Notes: generated by a model not told the origin, from the sequence alone. 14,047 nt of DNA from DATMRF01 sp035566435 (GCA_035566435.1 DATMRF010000062.1:1-14047), one strand, 5' to 3'; positions 5,480-13,488 are shown, counted from the first letter of the stretch. Numbers and translations: made by a program.

Positions 5480-6346
5480 ATGGCTCGCAAGCTGCGTGTC
5501 CAATATCCTGGAGCGATCTACCACGTTATGAATCGGGGTGACCATCTGGAGGTCATCTTTCGCGACGGTGAAGATCCGCAAGTGTTTTTACGAACACTCG
5601 ATGAGGCCTGCACCAGGGCCGACTGGCAAGTGCATTGTTTTTGCCTGATGTCCAAGCATTTTCATTTGGTCATCGAGACGCCCCGTCCAAACCTGGCCGA
5701 GGGCATGAAATGGCTGCTGGGGACCTACACCTCTTGATTCAACCGCAAGCACAAGCTTTTTGGACACTTGTTCTCGGGCCGGCACAAAGCCAAACCGGTG
5801 GACGGCAGTGGCACCGGCTACCTCAAGAGTGCCTGTGATTACGTCCACCTCAACCCGGTCCGAGCTGGCTTGCTCACCCCAGAGCAACCGCTGCAACATT
5901 ACCACTGGAGCAGTTACCCGCTTTACTTGCTTGCCCCGGAACGGCGCCCGCCGTGGCTGCGCGCCGACCGGTTCCTGGGCGAGTGGGGGATACCGATGGA
6001 CACCGCTGCTGGCCGCGGGCAGTTCGCCCTCCAGATGGAAGCCCGCCGCAAGGCCGAAGAGACCGGCGACTTTAAAGCCCTGCCGCGCGGCTGGTGTATG
6101 GGCAGCGAACAATTCCGCCAGGAACTGCTTCTCCAGATGACCACCGTGCAAGGTTCGAAATTCGCCGGACCCGAGTGGAAGGAAACCGGCGAGAAAAAGG
6201 CCGAGCGCATTCTGGCTGAGGAGTTGGAGCGGCGAGGATGGAGCATTCAGAAGTTGGAGTATTTGCGCAAAGCCGATCCGGAAAAGTTGAAGATCGCCGA
6301 GCGCCTGCGCGCCGAGACCACGGTGACTTCCTTCGTCTGGAGCTGA
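5480..6346 (+). pseudogene. REP-associated tyrosine (Y1, HUH) transposase, in-frame stop and truncated 3' end
   Basis: Single-strand DNA transposase of the IS200-like/RAYT kind, whose relatives act on palindromic REP sequences. It opens MARKLRVQYPGAIYHVMNRG, typical of the family. The HUH motif is H60-F61-H62 in LMSKHFHLVIETP and the likely catalytic tyrosine is Y121 in CDYVHLNPVRAG. Codon 86 (5735-5737) is TGA between GTYTS and FNRKHKLFGHLFSGR, where relatives usually carry Arg; CGA to TGA is a one-base change. The frame and the family resemblance continue without other damage to about residue 280. The last residues (SFVWS) come from the neighbouring gene: relatives continue after RLRAETT with a further C-terminal stretch that is absent here. 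The two catalytic elements lie on opposite sides of the stop, so the gene is probably dead unless the TGA is read through. The arms at 4621-4705 are plausible substrates. Confidence 0.85.
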
Positions 6347-6743
6347 GGCCCGTATAGCGTGATGAGCTCTTTCTCCATGTCGGGTGGCGTCAACCCAGCG
6401 GCTTTGAATTCGCCAATCAGCGAAAGAGTGACTCGGCCATCGCGCCGGATTTGCTGCACGGTGTTGAGGGTGGGCGCGCCGGGAAAAGAGATCCGCAGCG
6501 TGTCGCCTTCATGGAGCACAATGACATCAGGTTTCGGAGTCTCGCTGGGTTTGGTTTCTGAAGATTTCGCAGCTTCCGTCGAGTTGGCGTCTGCAAAGGC
6601 CGGTTGTTGCGTTTGGCAGCCGCCTGTAGCCAATAAGACACAAACCGCAGACACCCGTGGGCCACCTTCACGATCCTGTGCGTGAGGCTTTGGTTCTGTT
6701 GCCGACACGTTCCGTCGGAAGCTGTGCCTGAAAGTTTCGACAT
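6320..6743 (-). pseudogene. Polysaccharide export lipoprotein (Poly_export/Wza-like), truncated and probably frameshifted
   Basis: The surviving part matches the N-terminal Poly_export domain of outer-membrane polysaccharide export proteins: VLHEGDTLRISFPGAPTLN, IRRDGRVTLSLIGEFKAAGL, PPDMEKELITLYGPQLQ, TKEVTV. The family then continues with SLBB-type domains; here the sequence switches after TKEVTV to the antisense of the transposase, so the rest is gone. The best start is ATG 6743, preceded by GAGAAGGAAAC, but that frame runs through a basic N-terminus (HRIVKVAHG) and misses the export domain. The domain frame (ATG 6708) instead carries VSAVCVLLATGGC, a lipoprotein-like signal with a weak lipobox. 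A one-base shift near 6655-6680 would join basic region, hydrophobic region and domain. A GTG start in the domain frame near 6653 is an alternative. Truncation is clear; the frameshift is likely but unproven. Confidence 0.75.
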
Positions 6744-7147
6744 GTTTCCTTCTCGCTGTTCGTTTTTCTGTTGCTAATGATATTCTCGGCCTTGACGCTT
6801 CCCAATGGCCACGGCCAGTATTTTATCGCCGGATCCCGCGCGGTCAATGAACTTTCAGCGACGTGTAAACCATGCGCATTATGTCGGAAAAGCTTACAAC
6901 AATGCGAGAATGGCCGTGTACCTTCCCACCGACCTTGATTTACCGCGTTATTTGTGGTTCTTTTCGCTCAAAGTCATCTCTGACGGCATTAATAGCGTCG
7001 GAAGATCTTACACTCTCGGAGAGAGAGGGGGGCTATCCGTAATTAACCTAGTCTAAATCAACTACCTAGTTCTAAACAACTTATATAATTGTCTCTGTGT
7101 CTGTGAACATATTGGCCTGGAACCTGCGCGCAATCGCAAGTGGACTT
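6744..7147. promoter_or_regulatory. AT-richer divergent spacer between the export gene and the CTERM gene
   Basis: No gene is supported. TGTCGGAAAAGCTTACA (6882-6898) and CGTCGGAAGATCTTACA (6996-7012) are direct copies, 14 of 17 identical, 114 nt apart, with GTCGGAA and CTTACA kept; each has roughly TGT/ACA ends like a regulator site. A CTCTCGGAGAG palindrome lies next to the second copy. Base composition is distinctly more AT-rich than the left half of the window. Which of the flanking genes the motifs serve cannot be read, but the intact one is the CTERM gene. Confidence 0.5.
7046..7089 (+). promoter_or_regulatory. Candidate promoter/operator with 18-nt tandem repeat
   Basis: ACCTAGTCTAAATCAACT (7046-7063) is followed directly by ACCTAGTTCTAAACAACT (7064-7081), then TATAAT at 7084-7089. 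There is no TTGACA-like -35 box at the right distance; the tandem repeat occupies that place, which suggests an activator site. The likely start codon is about 60 nt downstream. Confidence 0.5.
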
Positions 7148-7726
7148 ATGAAAAACTTTGCATTGAAATACATCGTGCCCGCAGGATTCCTGCTCAGCGT
7201 TACTTTGACGGTTCAAGCAATTCCGATCGTTGGAGGAATATCGTTGTCAGGCAACGTTACGTATCCTGTGGCTAACATCAACGCTGCGACAGCATTTCAA
7301 AGCTTCAGCGGAGTCACTGTATCCTCTGTTAGCGGGAGCTATCTCGATGCCAGCGTGGCCGCCGGCACTGGCGTCAGCATGTCCGCTTTCAGCTTCAACC
7401 CATTCGCGCCTGCCGGGATCATTCCACTTTGGCAAACGACCTCGGGCACGGCAGCCTCATTCGACCTTACCTCTCTCGGCCCCATAACCCAGGGCAATGG
7501 TTTCCTGATATTGACCGGCGAGGGCACTCTACACCTTGACGGATTCGACAACACGCCAGGGTACTGGAGGTTCTCGTCTCAGCAGGGCGACACGACCTTC
7601 GCTTTTTCCTCGAGCAACGGTGCGTTGACGCCTAGCGACGCGTCAGTGCCTGACGGTGGCACAACCGTCATCCTGCTGGGAGCGACGCTTTCCGGCTTGG
7701 CGCTGATTCGCCGGAAGCTCAGCTAA
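7148..7726 (+). CDS. Exported protein with VPDSG-CTERM-type sorting tail
   Basis: A 192-residue protein predicted to be exported by Sec and then processed by an exosortase-type enzyme at its C-terminus, as known for PEP-CTERM and VPDSG-CTERM proteins. Residues 1-24 (MKNFALKYIVPAGFLLSVTL then TVQA) are a clean signal peptide. The mature part is Ser/Gly/Thr-rich, beta-type, without Cys. Residues 167-192 hold the tripartite tail: VPDGG, a hydrophobic run TTVILLGATLSGLALI, then basic RRK. VPDGG replaces the more usual VPDSG. An upstream in-frame GTG at 7097 exists, but the ATG at 7148 starts the signal peptide. Upstream lie two direct-repeat motif pairs and a TATAAT box; downstream lies a terminator, so it is probably a single-gene unit. 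No exosortase is in the window. Role in the envelope or matrix is inferred from the tail only. Confidence 0.85.
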   Translation: MKNFALKYIVPAGFLLSVTLTVQAIPIVGGISLSGNVTYPVANINAATAFQSFSGVTVSSVSGSYLDASVAAGTGVSMSAFSFNPFAPAGIIPLWQTTSGTAASFDLTSLGPITQGNGFLILTGEGTLHLDGFDNTPGYWRFSSQQGDTTFAFSSSNGALTPSDASVPDGGTTVILLGATLSGLALIRRKLS

Positions 7727-7760
7727 GTCGAGCGGCGCAGGATTTCAGCATGTTTTGAAG

Positions 7761-7788
7761 GCAGGGATGCGAATCCCTGCTTCTTTGC
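7761..7788 (+). terminator. Intrinsic terminator after the CTERM gene
   Basis: GCAGGGAT-GCGA-ATCCCTGC gives a perfect 8-bp stem with a 4-nt loop, followed by TTCTTT, 34 nt after the stop codon. Confidence 0.7.
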
Positions 7789-7955
7789 GTTCGGAATGCT
7801 AACCACCGGACGCACTGGCCCTGCGCAGCGGGACAATTACGGTCTGATTAGCCGTGAAGGTCCTCGACTTCCTCACCTTGAGTTTTCCACGCCGCTGGAG
7901 TTTACTGTCTGTGATGTTGCTACCGCCCCTACGGCCAGACCGAGAAAAAGCGAAT

Positions 7956-9416
7956 ATGATTTCCGTTGCGTTGTGTCGTGCGTCCCGAAGATCACAAGCC
8001 CTGCGACGTTATCTTTTAGGTTTTGCGAATATGATGGCGTGGTGCGTTATCGTATTTGCGGCGCCTGCCCAGACCAACTACCAAAGGATCTTCTCTTTCG
8101 GCCCTTCGGCGATCCAAGGCAGCGCGCCCCGTGGCCAGCTTGGCGAAGCCAGTGACGGTTTCCTTTACGGGACCACCTATCAGGGCGGCAGCAACAACCT
8201 GGGCACGGTGTTTAAGATCGCCAAGAACGGGAGTGGCTTCACAGTTCTGTGGAATTTTCCCAATGGTATGTTCCCGACCGCAGGAGTGATCGAGGGGCCG
8301 GGTGGTGCGTTGTATGGCACGACTTCGGGCGGCGGCACCAGCAACGCCGGCATTGCATTCAAGCTGCAGAAAAACGGCACCGGATTCGCCGTATTGCATG
8401 ATTTTGCCTCCTTCACCGGCGACGGCAACACACCCTTGGCTGGCTTGGTTGTGGGCACGAACGGCGCTCTCTATGGGGCAACGGCTGGAGGCGGCCTCAG
8501 CAACTATGGATGCATTTTCACGCTGAGCCCGGACGGTAGTGGATTCTCCATTATCCACAGTTTCGCTGGTGTTGACGGGACCTCTCCGGTCGCCGGACTA
8601 ATCCAAGGAAACAGCGGCGCGTTGTATGGGACCGCGAAGACGGGCGGCAGCAACGACCTTGGAACTGTTTTTGCGGTCGCTCTCGATGGCGGCAACTACT
8701 CGGTGCTCCATCACTTCGCGGGCAAAGGCCTGAACGACGGGAGTCTTCCTTTGGGGCCCCTGGTTGAGGCGGGTCCAGGCTTTCTCTTTGGGACAACCTA
8801 TAACGGTGGCAGCGCTGCCGACCTGGGAACCATCTTCAGGATCAACACCAACGGCACCGGTTATGGTGTTCTTCATTCTTTTCAAGGCGGCGCTGGCGAT
8901 GGGTCCCTGGCCGTGGCGGGTTTGAGCCCGGCGAGCGGAGGCGGCCTGCTTTATGGGACAACTCCGCACGGAGGAACCAGCGACGGCGGCGTCTTTTTCG
9001 GGTTAAGTGCTGACGGCGCCAGTTATTCAGTGCTGCACACTTTCAACAGCAACGTGGGCGACGGAAGCTTCCCTTTCGTTGCTCCGTTGGTTGGAAGCGA
9101 CAATGCCATCTATGGGTCAACGTATTTCGGAGGGATTTATGTGACCAATGGAGTAAGCGGGACGTTGTTCAGGCTGTTCTCTGGTCCGCCTCAAGTCGCC
9201 ATAACGGGCATCGCCTCGAGTTCCGCCGGCCTCGCCCTGCAATTCTCGGGGGGTGCCGCCGGCCAGACCAGCAGGATCCAGGCGGCCACCGACCTTTCTA
9301 CCGAGGTTTGGCAGGTCATCGGTACAAACTCCGCGGCGCTCGACGGCACCTTCAACTTTTTCGACAACGCTGCCTCGAATTACTCGGTTCGTTTTTATCG
9401 CAGCGTCTCGCCCTAA
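7956..9416 (+). CDS. Secreted GloVer (Gloeo/Verruco) tandem-repeat protein
   Basis: A predicted secreted or surface protein of 486 residues of unknown function. The ATG at 7956 gives a long signal peptide: basic CRASRRSQALRR, then a hydrophobic run ending in FAAPAQ. An open extension up to a GTG at 7854 adds no domain. From about residue 68 there are seven repeats of some 50 residues with the pattern LYGTT..GG..N.GT.F....NG..Y.VLH.F, the last one partial (IYGSTYFGG). These are the Gloeo/Verruco repeats known from Gloeobacter and Verrucomicrobia and probably fold as propeller or beta-helix blades. The end (about 405-486) is a beta module with SRIQAATDLSTEVWQVIG and VRFYRSVSP, like the end of the protein at 10471. 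No CTERM tail or membrane anchor is visible. Transcription probably starts after the terminator at 7761. Confidence 0.85.
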   Translation: MISVALCRASRRSQALRRYLLGFANMMAWCVIVFAAPAQTNYQRIFSFGPSAIQGSAPRGQLGEASDGFLYGTTYQGGSNNLGTVFKIAKNGSGFTVLWNFPNGMFPTAGVIEGPGGALYGTTSGGGTSNAGIAFKLQKNGTGFAVLHDFASFTGDGNTPLAGLVVGTNGALYGATAGGGLSNYGCIFTLSPDGSGFSIIHSFAGVDGTSPVAGLIQGNSGALYGTAKTGGSNDLGTVFAVALDGGNYSVLHHFAGKGLNDGSLPLGPLVEAGPGFLFGTTYNGGSAADLGTIFRINTNGTGYGVLHSFQGGAGDGSLAVAGLSPASGGGLLYGTTPHGGTSDGGVFFGLSADGASYSVLHTFNSNVGDGSFPFVAPLVGSDNAIYGSTYFGGIYVTNGVSGTLFRLFSGPPQVAITGIASSSAGLALQFSGGAAGQTSRIQAATDLSTEVWQVIGTNSAALDGTFNFFDNAASNYSVRFYRSVSP

Positions 9417-9482
9417 GCCGTTCGACAGCGTTGCGTTCCTTAATTTCTCCGAGCGAAGTTTCACCCGCGCAGCGTCAAGTAC

Positions 9483-10061
9483 ATGTCGTGCGCCAAAAAC
9501 CAAATTCCTATCAGTAACGCCTTGACCAGCGTCGTCACCTTCAGCCCCGTCGTCTCCGACAACTGCTCCGGCGTGGGTTTGCCGATTTGCAGCCCGGCCT
9601 CGGGCACCGCGTTCAGCGTTGGACTCCATTCTGTGACCTGCTCCGTGACCGATGCCGAGGGCAACTCCAACCAGTGCGCCTTCCAGGTGACCGTGATCCC
9701 CGGCACCGCCAATTTAATCGTCATCGCCGGCAATGGCACCAACGCCACCGTCGTCTTCGACGGCTCGAGGTCCTACGACCCCGACGATACCAACTTCAAT
9801 TACTACTGGTATGAAGGCACAAACCGCTTCTCCACCAGCGTCGTGGCCTCCAGGGTTCTCTCGCTGGGCCTTCACAAGATTACCCTGCAACTTGACGACA
9901 CCTTCCCCCTCGGCGTCAGCACTGCGTCCGTGATGGTCGAGGTAATTTCCGCCGGCGATGCGCTAGCTAATCAGCGCTCATGTTACCAGGAGGGGTGTCA
10001 AGGCTCTTCCTTTTTGCATCCACCCGAGCAAGGCGCACAGGGGTTCGTCGCACCCGCCTGA
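9483..10061 (+). pseudogene. Remnant of a HYR/PKD-type surface protein
   Basis: The first 70 or so residues match the core of a HYR (hyalin repeat) domain: VVTFSPVVSDNCSGV, ICSPASGTAFSVGLHSVTCS, VTDAEGNSNQCAFQVTV. A PKD-like Ig-fold follows: ATVVFDGSRSYDPDDTNFNY with a later KITLQLDD. Both are extracellular modules normally found in much larger proteins with a signal peptide. Here no signal peptide or ribosome-binding site precedes the ATG, a stop lies 40 nt upstream in frame, and after VISAGDALA (about 9966) the frame becomes low-quality sequence. I read it as an internal or C-terminal piece of a lost gene; a small translated fragment is not excluded. Confidence 0.6.
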
Positions 10062-10470
10062 ATGACCGATTGCATCCAGGTCTTACGACCTGGCGGCAGT
10101 TGTTTAAGTTTGCAAATCTTCCAATCGCCTCTGGGCCCACAGTTGCGCCGTGTCAACTTTTATGGGTCGCTATTCTTATCGGTCGTTCCTTTGCTCCAGT
10201 CAAAAGAGAATCAAGCCGAGTTTTACGGGCGCCTCTTCCGCATCGGTACGGAGCCAGGTGGCAGTCCGTATTAACCCTGGGTTTTTCCCTGTAAGCATGC
10301 GGTGAGTCTGCCCGTTCCGGCCTTCGTTGTCTGATTCGCAAAACGTAGCTCGAACTTTTTTGATGATTGTTTTTGACTCAACTCTGCCGAGATGCTAACT
10401 ACAAAACAACGCCTATGCTCTCCTTGGCTTTTCGCCGTGCCTTTCTGGTACGGGCTGCCATTCCCTCACA
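10062..10470. other. Spacer with a doubtful short frame
   Basis: A 70-codon plus-strand frame (10062-10274) overlaps the previous stop as TGAATGA and contains two related strings, FYGSLFL and FYGRLFRI, but no known family and no ribosome-binding site; it may be decayed tail of the HYR-protein locus. From 10275 to 10470 nothing coding is supported. TTGACT at 10373-10378 could be a -35 box for the next gene, but the matching -10 position (TAACTA) is poor. Confidence 0.4.
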
Positions 10471-12873
10471 ATGCCTCAACTTTATTCCAAATCGGCTAAT
10501 CGGCTGCGCTTCAGCCTTCTGAGCATCTTCTTCGTGCTTACCCCTGCGATGCCGGCTCAACAGCCGGTTTCGCTGATCCAGTGGGAGAACTCCAAACCCG
10601 GTACTAGCGATTGGATTATGAGCCTCGTGGCGCACGATCGAACGTCTTTGGCCAGTACCAATACTGAAATCGAAGGTTATGCCTCCCTCACCAGCGTAAA
10701 CCGCGGCGGTTCCATCTCGTTTTTTGTCAATACTCCCGAGCCGACATACGCCATCGAGTTCTTCAGGATGGGCTGGTACCAGGGTACGGGCGGGCGTCGG
10801 ATGAGTCAGCCGGTGCTGCTTCCAGGGACCATCCAGCCAATACCAACTCCTGCATCGGATAATACTTTGTTATTGGAATGTAACTGGACGAATCCTTATA
10901 CCATAACAATCCCGACAAATGCCCCGGATGCTGATGGCTGGGTCAGCGGATTCTACGTTGCTAAGTTGACTTCCGGCGCAAGCCAGCATCAAAACTACAT
11001 TCCTTTCGTAGTGCGAGACGACCAACGCGTATCTACATATCTCTACCAGTGGCCTTGCAATACCTACGAGGCCTACAACAACTGGGCCGGAATTTCATAC
11101 TATGCCAACTCCAACACGAACCTCGCCGGCCTGGCTCACACGGTATCGTTCAACAGACCTTTTGTATATATCGATCAATATTTTGATTACGAGTCGATGA
11201 TGATTTCATTTTTGGAGCGGCAAGGGTTTGATGTGAGTTATTGCAGCAGTCTGGACGCGCACGAGCAAGGCAATTTGCTGCTGAATCACCGCGTTTTCCT
11301 GACGGTGGGCCACGACGAGTACTGGTCCTGGGCAATGCGCCAAAACGTCGAAACTGCCCGTGACAGCGGGATCAGCCTGGCATTCTTCTCCGGCAACACC
11401 TGCTACTGGCAGGTACGGTTTGAACCCAGCGGCATAACAGGAGCGCTCGACCGCACAATGGTGTGCTACAAATACTCGGCCTATCAGCTCGACCCCTTCG
11501 CTACAGGCGGTAATCCCTCCCAGTACCCCTTCATTACGACACTCTGGCGAAACAATTCCGTAAAACCGCCCGAAGACGCCCTCGTGGGTGTTTTGTATGG
11601 CTTCCAGGTAACCACAAACATAGTGATTTATAACCCGTCGCACTGGGTCTGTGCCGGTACCGGCTTCACCAACGGGTCGGTTTTGCAATTGTTGGCGGGG
11701 TACGAAATCGATGGTCTTGGGACAAATACTCCCGTTGGCACTGCACTCATCGCGCACAGCCCCGTTGCCGTGACCAGCGGAACCAATCACCTGCTGGGTT
11801 ACTCGGACATGACGATGTACACGGCACAAAGCGGTTCCGACGTTTTCGGTGCGGGTACCGTGCAGTTTGCCCAGGGCTTCGACCCGCTTTTTGTTTATGG
11901 GCCTAGGCCATTGATTCACCCCAACCCCGGTGCGCAGCAGATGACCCGCAATATTCTGGCGCGATTAGCTCGCTGCGCCGGACCGCAAAGTAACATGGTC
12001 AGTTGGTGGGCGGGAGAACGCAACGGCAGCGACGAATTGGGTCGCAATCCAGTCACTTTCCCCCAGGGCGTTTCCTTCACAAACGGCATGGCGGGCCAGG
12101 CCTTCTGGTTCAATGGCACAAACCAGTACTTGGTCGTAACTAATGCGTCCACCACCAACTGGATCGTGTCGCAAATCTCTCTAGACGCGTGGGTGATGCC
12201 GGCGCAACTTAATGCGATCCAAGGAATTATATTCGCGGCCGCTGACGCAAGCGGTTCGCCCTGGTGCACTGTCGCTGTGGCGGCGGACGGGACCTTGCAG
12301 TTGCGGCTTACGACCACCAACAATGCAGGTTCTACCACGGCAACCTACCTGTCTGGTAGTCCAATCCTCCAGCCAGGCAAGATGCAACACCTTGCTATAA
12401 CCGCAGACGTTGTTACCAACCAGATCCTCGCCTTTGTCAATGGCGCGCCAGTTCCCTTGGGACTCCAGCCGGGCCCACAGCCGGTGGTTGGCAGCCTTTT
12501 TCCCAACGCCAGTCAGTTTTACATCGGAGGCGTTCCTCAAACCGGCTCATCGAATTTTTACCACGGTCTAATCGACGAGGTGGGACTCTATGCTCGAGTC
12601 CTTTCTACGAATGATGTATTAGCGATCTACAACGCGCGAAGCGGCGGCCGGTGCGGCGAGGCAGCGCTTCTGACAGTTACGACGATGGGGAGCACCAATC
12701 GTCTTTCCTGGCCATTGGCTGCCTTGGGCTTCGTCCTTCAGTCAAGTACCATTCTCTCGGGCGCGTGGACGCAGGAGACAAACGCAATCGTAATGAATGG
12801 TGACCGGTTCGTTTTTGATGTTAGCCGGGCATCTGGCCAGAAATTCTTCCGGCTAACCAAAATCGCCAACTAG
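10471..12873 (+). CDS. Secreted N,N-dimethylformamidase-like protein with LamG domain
   Basis: An 800-residue protein with three parts. Residues 1-29 form a signal peptide (RLRFSLLSIFFVLTPAMPA then QQP). Residues about 33-503 match the large (beta) subunit-like domain of N,N-dimethylformamidase: IQWENSKPGTSDW, IEFFRMGWYQGTGGRRM, QWPCNTYEAYNNWAG, TVGHDEYWSW, FFSGNTCYWQVRFE. In the characterised enzyme a mononuclear iron is held by a Tyr, a His and a Glu in an H-x-E arrangement (from memory); H281 and E283 in GHDEYW, with Y199 or Y202, would be the equivalents. Residues about 508-700 form a LamG/concanavalin-like domain (VSWWAGERNGSDELGR, QAFWFNGTNQYLVV, DEVGLYARVLS), and about 705-800 a beta module ending GQKFFRLTK. 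The family name does not prove amide hydrolysis; a secreted amidohydrolase or glycan-binding role is inferred. No small-subunit gene is adjacent. Codon use is less GC-rich than in the left half of the window. Confidence 0.85.
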   Translation: MPQLYSKSANRLRFSLLSIFFVLTPAMPAQQPVSLIQWENSKPGTSDWIMSLVAHDRTSLASTNTEIEGYASLTSVNRGGSISFFVNTPEPTYAIEFFRMGWYQGTGGRRMSQPVLLPGTIQPIPTPASDNTLLLECNWTNPYTITIPTNAPDADGWVSGFYVAKLTSGASQHQNYIPFVVRDDQRVSTYLYQWPCNTYEAYNNWAGISYYANSNTNLAGLAHTVSFNRPFVYIDQYFDYESMMISFLERQGFDVSYCSSLDAHEQGNLLLNHRVFLTVGHDEYWSWAMRQNVETARDSGISLAFFSGNTCYWQVRFEPSGITGALDRTMVCYKYSAYQLDPFATGGNPSQYPFITTLWRNNSVKPPEDALVGVLYGFQVTTNIVIYNPSHWVCAGTGFTNGSVLQLLAGYEIDGLGTNTPVGTALIAHSPVAVTSGTNHLLGYSDMTMYTAQSGSDVFGAGTVQFAQGFDPLFVYGPRPLIHPNPGAQQMTRNILARLARCAGPQSNMVSWWAGERNGSDELGRNPVTFPQGVSFTNGMAGQAFWFNGTNQYLVVTNASTTNWIVSQISLDAWVMPAQLNAIQGIIFAAADASGSPWCTVAVAADGTLQLRLTTTNNAGSTTATYLSGSPILQPGKMQHLAITADVVTNQILAFVNGAPVPLGLQPGPQPVVGSLFPNASQFYIGGVPQTGSSNFYHGLIDEVGLYARVLSTNDVLAIYNARSGGRCGEAALLTVTTMGSTNRLSWPLAALGFVLQSSTILSGAWTQETNAIVMNGDRFVFDVSRASGQKFFRLTKIAN

Positions 12874-13054
12874 ACTCAGCCGCAGCCTTGCGCGTGAAGG
12901 GTCGCGCTGGGCGAGAATAGGACTTGCAGTTTAGCAACGGAATTACCAAGTGACTCACTAAACGAGACCAAACGGGTGATGGCCCTTTGGCGGCGTAAAA
13001 CGCTATTCTTTGAAAGTGATCACTAGACCTGAAGTTGGGTTGACAGGCAAAACA

Positions 13055-13091
13055 TGAAGGGGTCGTGAAGGGGTCGGTCAAAACTTTTGAC
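13055..13091 (+). repeat. Tandem 11-mer plus palindrome, possible solo transposase-element end
   Basis: TGAAGGGGTCG occurs twice without gap (13055-13065, 13066-13076) and is followed at once by GTCAAAACTTTTGAC (13077-13091), a palindrome with 7-bp arms. AAGGGGTC also occurs ahead of the transposase gene (5344-5351). No transposase lies beside this copy. Confidence 0.5.
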
Positions 13092-13403
13092 ACAGACTCA
13101 ATTCCTCGGCTGCTCGATGAGTGAACCGCGTCGTACGCGCTACCTGTACCCACTAATCGTCCGGGGAGATGACGGTCAGGAACAGCCCGTTCGCCAACCA
13201 CACGGCCCATTACATGTACGCCAGTCGAGGTAACTCCGTTTCCTCCCTTGCCTCCTGTAACAATCCGGGCTGCTGGCTCCTGCACAACCCGGTTCCCACC
13301 ACTCCTGCTTCGTTTTTGCCGCGTTCCATCCCTTCCCATCCGCGCCATCCGCGGTTCACTCCGTCCCCCGAGACCCGGCACTCATCCCTCAACTGAGTCA
13401 AAT

Positions 13404-13419
13404 TGGCACACCTGTGCCA
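13404..13419. repeat. 16-bp palindrome TGGCACACCTGTGCCA
   Basis: Perfect 7-bp arms around CC. A partial echo, GTGCCATAATGTCACACC, lies about 20 nt downstream. Could be a regulator site or a REP-like unit. Confidence 0.55.
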
Positions 13420-13488
13420 CCCAAGAGTGCCATAATGTCACACCTTCTCCCCCGGCTGGCCTGTACCGCAGGGCTGTCGAGTTCTCTA

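Noticed and set aside
6805..7056. 83-codon plus-strand frame as a gene
   Set aside because: No ribosome-binding site or family, and it runs through the direct-repeat motifs and AT-rich promoter DNA.
8159..9178. DNA-level tandem repeat array
   Set aside because: The periodicity is explained by the protein repeats of the GloVer gene; codons differ between copies.
9980..10294. 104-codon plus-strand frame
   Set aside because: Shadow frame across the decayed end of the HYR fragment, with no protein-like features.
12821..13381. 186-codon minus-strand open frame
   Set aside because: No domain or ribosome-binding site, repeat-like peptides at the N-terminus, and it overlaps the end of the dimethylformamidase-like gene.
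13404..13419. Sigma-54 type promoter in TGGCACACCTGTGCCA
   Set aside because: TGGCAC is present, but the GC element falls one base too close to the GG and lacks the TTGC form; the perfect palindrome explains the site better.
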